Positions 61,066 to 64,000 of a DNA stretch of 64,000 nt are shown here, in pieces (position 1 is the stretch's first letter; every line of letters begins with the position of its first letter). The stretch is from Viscum album. Taxonomy: Eukaryota; Streptophyta; Magnoliopsida; Santalales; Viscaceae. The notes under the pieces are model-generated. The model had not been told where the DNA came from. It worked only from the letters and a program-made list of their open reading frames with translations, and made no database searches. The stretch spans positions 1,017,251,343-1,017,315,342 of the forward strand of contig OY728159.1 of NCBI GenBank assembly GCA_963277665.1, given 5' to 3'. Position numbers and translations under genes: made by a program.

Positions 61066-61374
61066 AGCTTCCAGGAGCTGAGGCGGAGGTTAACCAGTGT
61101 GCCCATCTTGAGGCTGCCGGAGGAGGGAGTAGGGTACGTAGTTTACTGCGACGTATCAGGGACCAGACTTGAGTGTGTCCTGATGAAGGAGCGAGCAGTG
61201 ATTGCTTACGGTTCATGACAGTTGAGGCAGCACGAGCAGAACTACGCTACCCACGACCTGGAGTTAGCAGCAGTGGTCTTCGCCCTGAAGATGCAACGAC
61301 ACTATCTGATGGGCGAGCGCTTTACAGTCTACTCTGACCATCAGAGTCTCAGGTACATTTTCTCGTAGAAGGAC
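61066..61374 (+). pseudogene. Ty3-C RNase H
   Basis: In frame with RT: GYVVYCDVSG (first Asp), [13 protein letters not shown] (Glu) and [14 protein letters not shown] (second Asp). Stops: TGA at 61216 and TAG at 61366. Confidence 0.9.
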
Positions 61375-61902
61375 TTGAATCTGAGACAGCGGCGATGGCT
61401 CGAGTTCCTCCAGGATTATGATTTTGATATTGTCTATACTCCTGGGAAGGGGAACGTTGTGGCTGAAGCTCTCAGCAGGAGATCGGGCATTCAACTACTT
61501 GGAGAGGCGACGGAGCAATTAGCCATTTTGCAGATATCCTTCATGGATAGAGATGGGGCAGCCTATCTACAGTCCCTCACAGTCACTTCTCCACTACTTC
61601 AGTGGGTCAGAGAGGCACAGCGTGGGGACGTTGACTGTGAGGCGCGACGTGCTCAGATATCCTCAGGGCTGGCACCCGATGGATTTTCTGAAGACGGGGA
61701 CCACGTCATCCTCTTCAGGTGACGTGCCATGGTACCAGTTGCACTGCAGGATGAGGTGCTGAGGGAGTTCCACACTTCTCCTCTAGCGGTACATCCAAGA
61801 TTAGCGAAGATGTATCAGGACCTCAAACGACAGCACTGGTGGCCGGGTATGAAGAAGGTCGTGGCGGAGTTCGTTTCTCGATACCTCACTTTCCAGCAAG
61901 TG
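61375..61902 (+). pseudogene. Ty3-C integrase, N-terminal part only
   Basis: YTPGKGNVVAEALSRR, a spacer, then the zinc-binding region: EFHTSPLAVHPRLAKMY and HWWPGMKKVVAEFVSRY. The two Cys of the CxxC pair are Tyr (61882) and Phe (61891). TGA at 61720. Sequence homology stops at about 61902; the catalytic core and C-terminus are missing. Confidence 0.88.
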
Positions 61903-63049
61903 AATATGAGAAAAATTCTTAACCATGGTCATTCTACCAATCGAATAATCACATGGACTTTCACTTACTAAAATCATTATGAGGGAATGAATAATGGAGG
62001 ACATCATAAAAATTATGTCAAGGCCTCGTGCAAAGACCATACATAACCATTTTGTCAAGGCCTCGTGTCAAGACCTAGTTTGTCTCATGAGTCCTACCTA
62101 TGCATCGAGAGGCTATAGTGGGGCTCACCCACCACATAATAAGTCATATGCATTACTCATATGTCTAATAAAAATATGTATTTAAATAAAATCCTCTCAT
62201 ACCACTTTGATATATTTTAATCTTTATCATAGGTGAAACAAATTCATTAAACAAACCAAAGTATCCCATACCTCTTTGATTTATTTTAAATCTTATTCAT
62301 ATATGAAGTAAATTCATTAAACAATCCATAGTGTCTCATACCACCGTGAAAAGTTTAGTTCTTAATCCATTTATTATTATAAAAAGATTCACCTCATACT
62401 TAAATTGGTTGTCTTTATTTGTAAGTCATCAATAAAATGAATGATGAAATAAATGAACATTTAATCAAAAATTGAATATATAGTTTTGGCTTCTCAAAAT
62501 AATCTTTACAATAAATAAAAATGTTCCGCTTATAAAATTATAAATAAAACATTTCAATTCTTGAAGAAATTCGTGTGCTTGATAATCTCTGAAAATTTAT
62601 TTGAAACCGTGAGTTTATTATGAATGAAAGATGTGTTGATGTTATGTTTGAAGCACAACCATGACTGTATGCAGGTGCAACATCATCAAGTTTAAAATAA
62701 CACGACGACATGTTATGTGCATTTTTTAAAAATATGACGTTAATTATTATAACATGTCAACAAAAATTATATCCTTTGTGTGTGTGTATATATATACCAT
62801 GAGTTTAATTTTTTTAAATAAAATAAATTAATGTTTCCCATATGTAAATATATATATATATATATATACATTTATATGACATGGTATTTATAATACTCTA
62901 ATTCACAGGATAAATTCATATTTAATGAAAACTTTGATTAATAAAAATATCCATATTAAACAAGAGTTAGAACATAGCTAAATACCCTTAAAAACAATAC
63001 TTTTAATAAGAACACAAATGACTTCAAGCATATATATATATATATAAAC
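61903..63049. other. Unassigned AT-rich DNA joined to Ty3-C
   Basis: No gene. Near 62017-62078 a direct repeat GTCAAGGCCTCGTG occurs twice. It contains the 70-bp tandem repeat below and TA microsatellites (62848-62869, 63030-63046). It could be a Ty3 LTR piece brought in by deletion or insertion; no ends seen. Confidence 0.4.
62198..62345. repeat. 70-bp tandem repeat, two units plus a start
   Basis: Units begin CATACCACTTTGAT (62198), CATACCTCTTTGAT (62267) and CATACCACCGTG (62337), with AAATTCATTAAACAA shared inside both. Confidence 0.8.
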
Positions 63050-63192
63050 TGTAAAGACCCGAAAAATTCAAGGAAATTTTTTTCTTAATTTTCTTGGGAG
63101 CGGGAGGCTCAGATGCGTGCTCAGTACCCACATTTGTTTCCCTAGTTTTTGATGTATCTTTACGGGGACGTAAAGCCCTGAGGTAGGAGTGA
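63050..63192 (+). repeat. Short Ty3-C family LTR fragment
   Basis: The first ~45 bases (TGTAAAGACCCGAAAAATTC...) repeat the LTR start, then unrelated bases run to 63192, where the same start appears again. Perhaps a rearranged LTR copy. Confidence 0.6.
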
Positions 63193-63493
63193 TGTAAAGA
63201 CCTGAAAAATTCAAGGAAATTGTTTTCTTAATTTTCTTTGGAATTTTAAAAGAACGCAGTTTCTGACGGCACCTGATTCCGAGGCTCGGTGTGCCCGGAA
63301 TCATTTTTCTGAAGTTTAGCTCGGGTACGTTCAGTGAACGAACGAGCAGGTTTTTCTAACTTTTGAACCGGTGCTCGGAATCAAATTCCGAGGGCACCGA
63401 TGGAAACATAGCGCCGGTTTTTTCTTAGAAACATCTTTTCCAGAGTTGTATTTGATTGGGTGTGGTTTTTAATTTTTTTGGGGTTAAGTTAAG

Positions 63494-63530
63494 GAATAAA
63501 ATAAAAGTGGTGCGACATTTTATTTTATTC
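63494..63530 (+). promoter_or_regulatory. Stem-loop 1 in the second LTR
   Basis: GAATAAAATAAAA (63494-63506) and TTTTATTTTATTC (63518-63530): 13 perfect pairs, 301 bases from the LTR start versus 304 in Ty3-C. Confidence 0.7.
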
Positions 63531-63541
63531 TACTTAAAGCG

Positions 63542-63603
63542 GCTTAACCTAAGTTAAGCGGATAAGGTAGGACCCACAATATCCTACCCACTTGGTAGGA
63601 TAT
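63542..63603 (+). promoter_or_regulatory. Stem-loops 2 in the second LTR
   Basis: GCTTAAC/GTTAAGC (63542-63548 and 63553-63559) and ATATCCTACC/GGTAGGATAT (63579-63588 and 63594-63603), where Ty3-C has its stem 2. Confidence 0.65.
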
Positions 63604-63805
63604 TTCTGAGGTGGGGCCCGCACGAGCCCCACCGTTTCTTTCTTTATAAGTAACGTACCCGCAACCCCTCTTTTAATAAAGTCAAACCGTACATTTATTC
63701 TGGTTAAGAAACGTCTCATTAATTTGGGCGGTTAAATCATTACAATTAATTCATTGAATTAATTGTTCGTTTCTTTTCTTTTGAATTTCAAATACTTATG
63801 TTATG

Positions 63806-63838
63806 ATAATAAAATAAGGGAAGGACTTATTTTATTAT
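63806..63838 (+). promoter_or_regulatory. Stem-loop 3 in the second LTR
   Basis: ATAATAAAATAAG (63806-63818), loop GGAAGGA, CTTATTTTATTAT (63826-63838): 13 perfect pairs, again just before the leader tract. Confidence 0.7.
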
Positions 63839-64000
63839 GGTTGGGTTTTTGTTGTGTTAAGACTTTGGGAGAAAAGGAGAGGTCTTGAGGATTCTTCATT
63901 CTTTGACGAAGAACGCGAAGAAACGCACCGCCGCCGATGAAGAACGCCGACCTCCGACGGCGGACGACGACGAGAGACGCCTTCCTCGGAGATCACCTAA

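Larger units (their letters stand above)
55075..61902 (+). mobile_element. Ty3-C: Ty3/gypsy element, 3' truncated
   Basis: 5' LTR 55075-58218, primer-binding site, leader, then gag-protease-RT-RNase H-integrase start in a single frame from the ATG at 58507 to about 61902. There, inside the zinc-binding region of integrase, it switches to unrelated DNA. The frame has no shift, only 15 stops (7 TGA, 8 TAG, no TAA). No polypurine tract or matching 3' LTR; the LTR at 63193 is clearly more diverged (roughly three quarters identical by eye), so it is likely another copy. Confidence 0.88.
63193..64000 (+). repeat. Second Ty3-C family LTR, cut by the window end
   Basis: Starts TGTAAAGACCTGAAAAATTC; matches 55075 onward in order (GGTGTGCCCGGAATCA, AAGTTTAGCTCGGGTAC, TTTTGAACCGGTGCTC), then a hairpin at the same offset and the GC-rich leader at the window end. 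Clearly diverged from 55075-55900. Confidence 0.85.

Noticed and set aside
63193..64000. 3' LTR of Ty3-C itself.
   Set aside because: Too diverged from 55075-55900 for LTRs of one insertion whose coding frame is still free of indels; more likely a second family copy.

Overview
This window looks like intergenic DNA from a large, repeat-rich seed-plant (probably angiosperm) nuclear genome. I found no host gene, rRNA, confident tRNA or CRISPR. Almost everything identifiable is a decayed LTR retrotransposon, several nested inside one another, plus one CACTA DNA-transposon end and many short tandem repeats. Plant origin is inferred from chromovirus-type Ty3 elements, a Sirevirus-like copia with an extra 3' gene, initiator-Met-type primer-binding sites, CACTA subterminal repeats, and CG/CHG-type C-to-T decay.

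Layout. (1) 3-~10640, minus strand: Ty3-A, an old gypsy element with very long LTRs (about 3.6 and 3.9 kb) carrying a dimeric minisatellite and (AAT)n/(ATT)n hairpins. (2) ~10640-43026, minus strand: Ty3-B, a gypsy element split by later insertions. Its 3' LTR is interrupted by Ty3-G (11343-21264, minus, perfect CATGG target duplication) and by an opposite-strand solo LTR (21446-22932). Its integrase end is interrupted by a Sirevirus-like copia (23610-35159, plus, GATTC duplication). Its leader or 5' LTR edge holds a probable solo copia LTR (~39813-41000). (3) 43027-47850: AT-rich DNA that may be another gypsy LTR, ending beside a CACTA terminus at 46801. (4) 48017-54120, minus strand: copia-D, which has lost gag. 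(5) 54121-55074: AT-rich tract and an unidentified decayed reading frame. (6) 55075-~61902, plus strand: Ty3-C with a 3.1 kb repeat-rich LTR and gag-pro-RT-RH in one uninterrupted frame broken only by TGA/TAG stops, truncated inside integrase. (7) 61903-64000: unassigned DNA with a 70-bp tandem repeat, then a related Ty3-C family LTR running off the end.

Within each element the parts would work together as a retrotransposition unit: the LTR promoter drives an mRNA encoding gag (capsid), protease, reverse transcriptase/RNase H and integrase; the PBS and polypurine tract prime the two DNA strands. No copy here looks coding-competent. The more unusual signals are in non-coding DNA: stem-loops kept by compensating changes between two Ty3-C family LTRs, a palindrome cluster shared by Ty3-G and the opposite solo LTR, a dimeric repeat array in Ty3-A LTRs, and an internal promoter-like site before the extra gene of the Sirevirus-like element.
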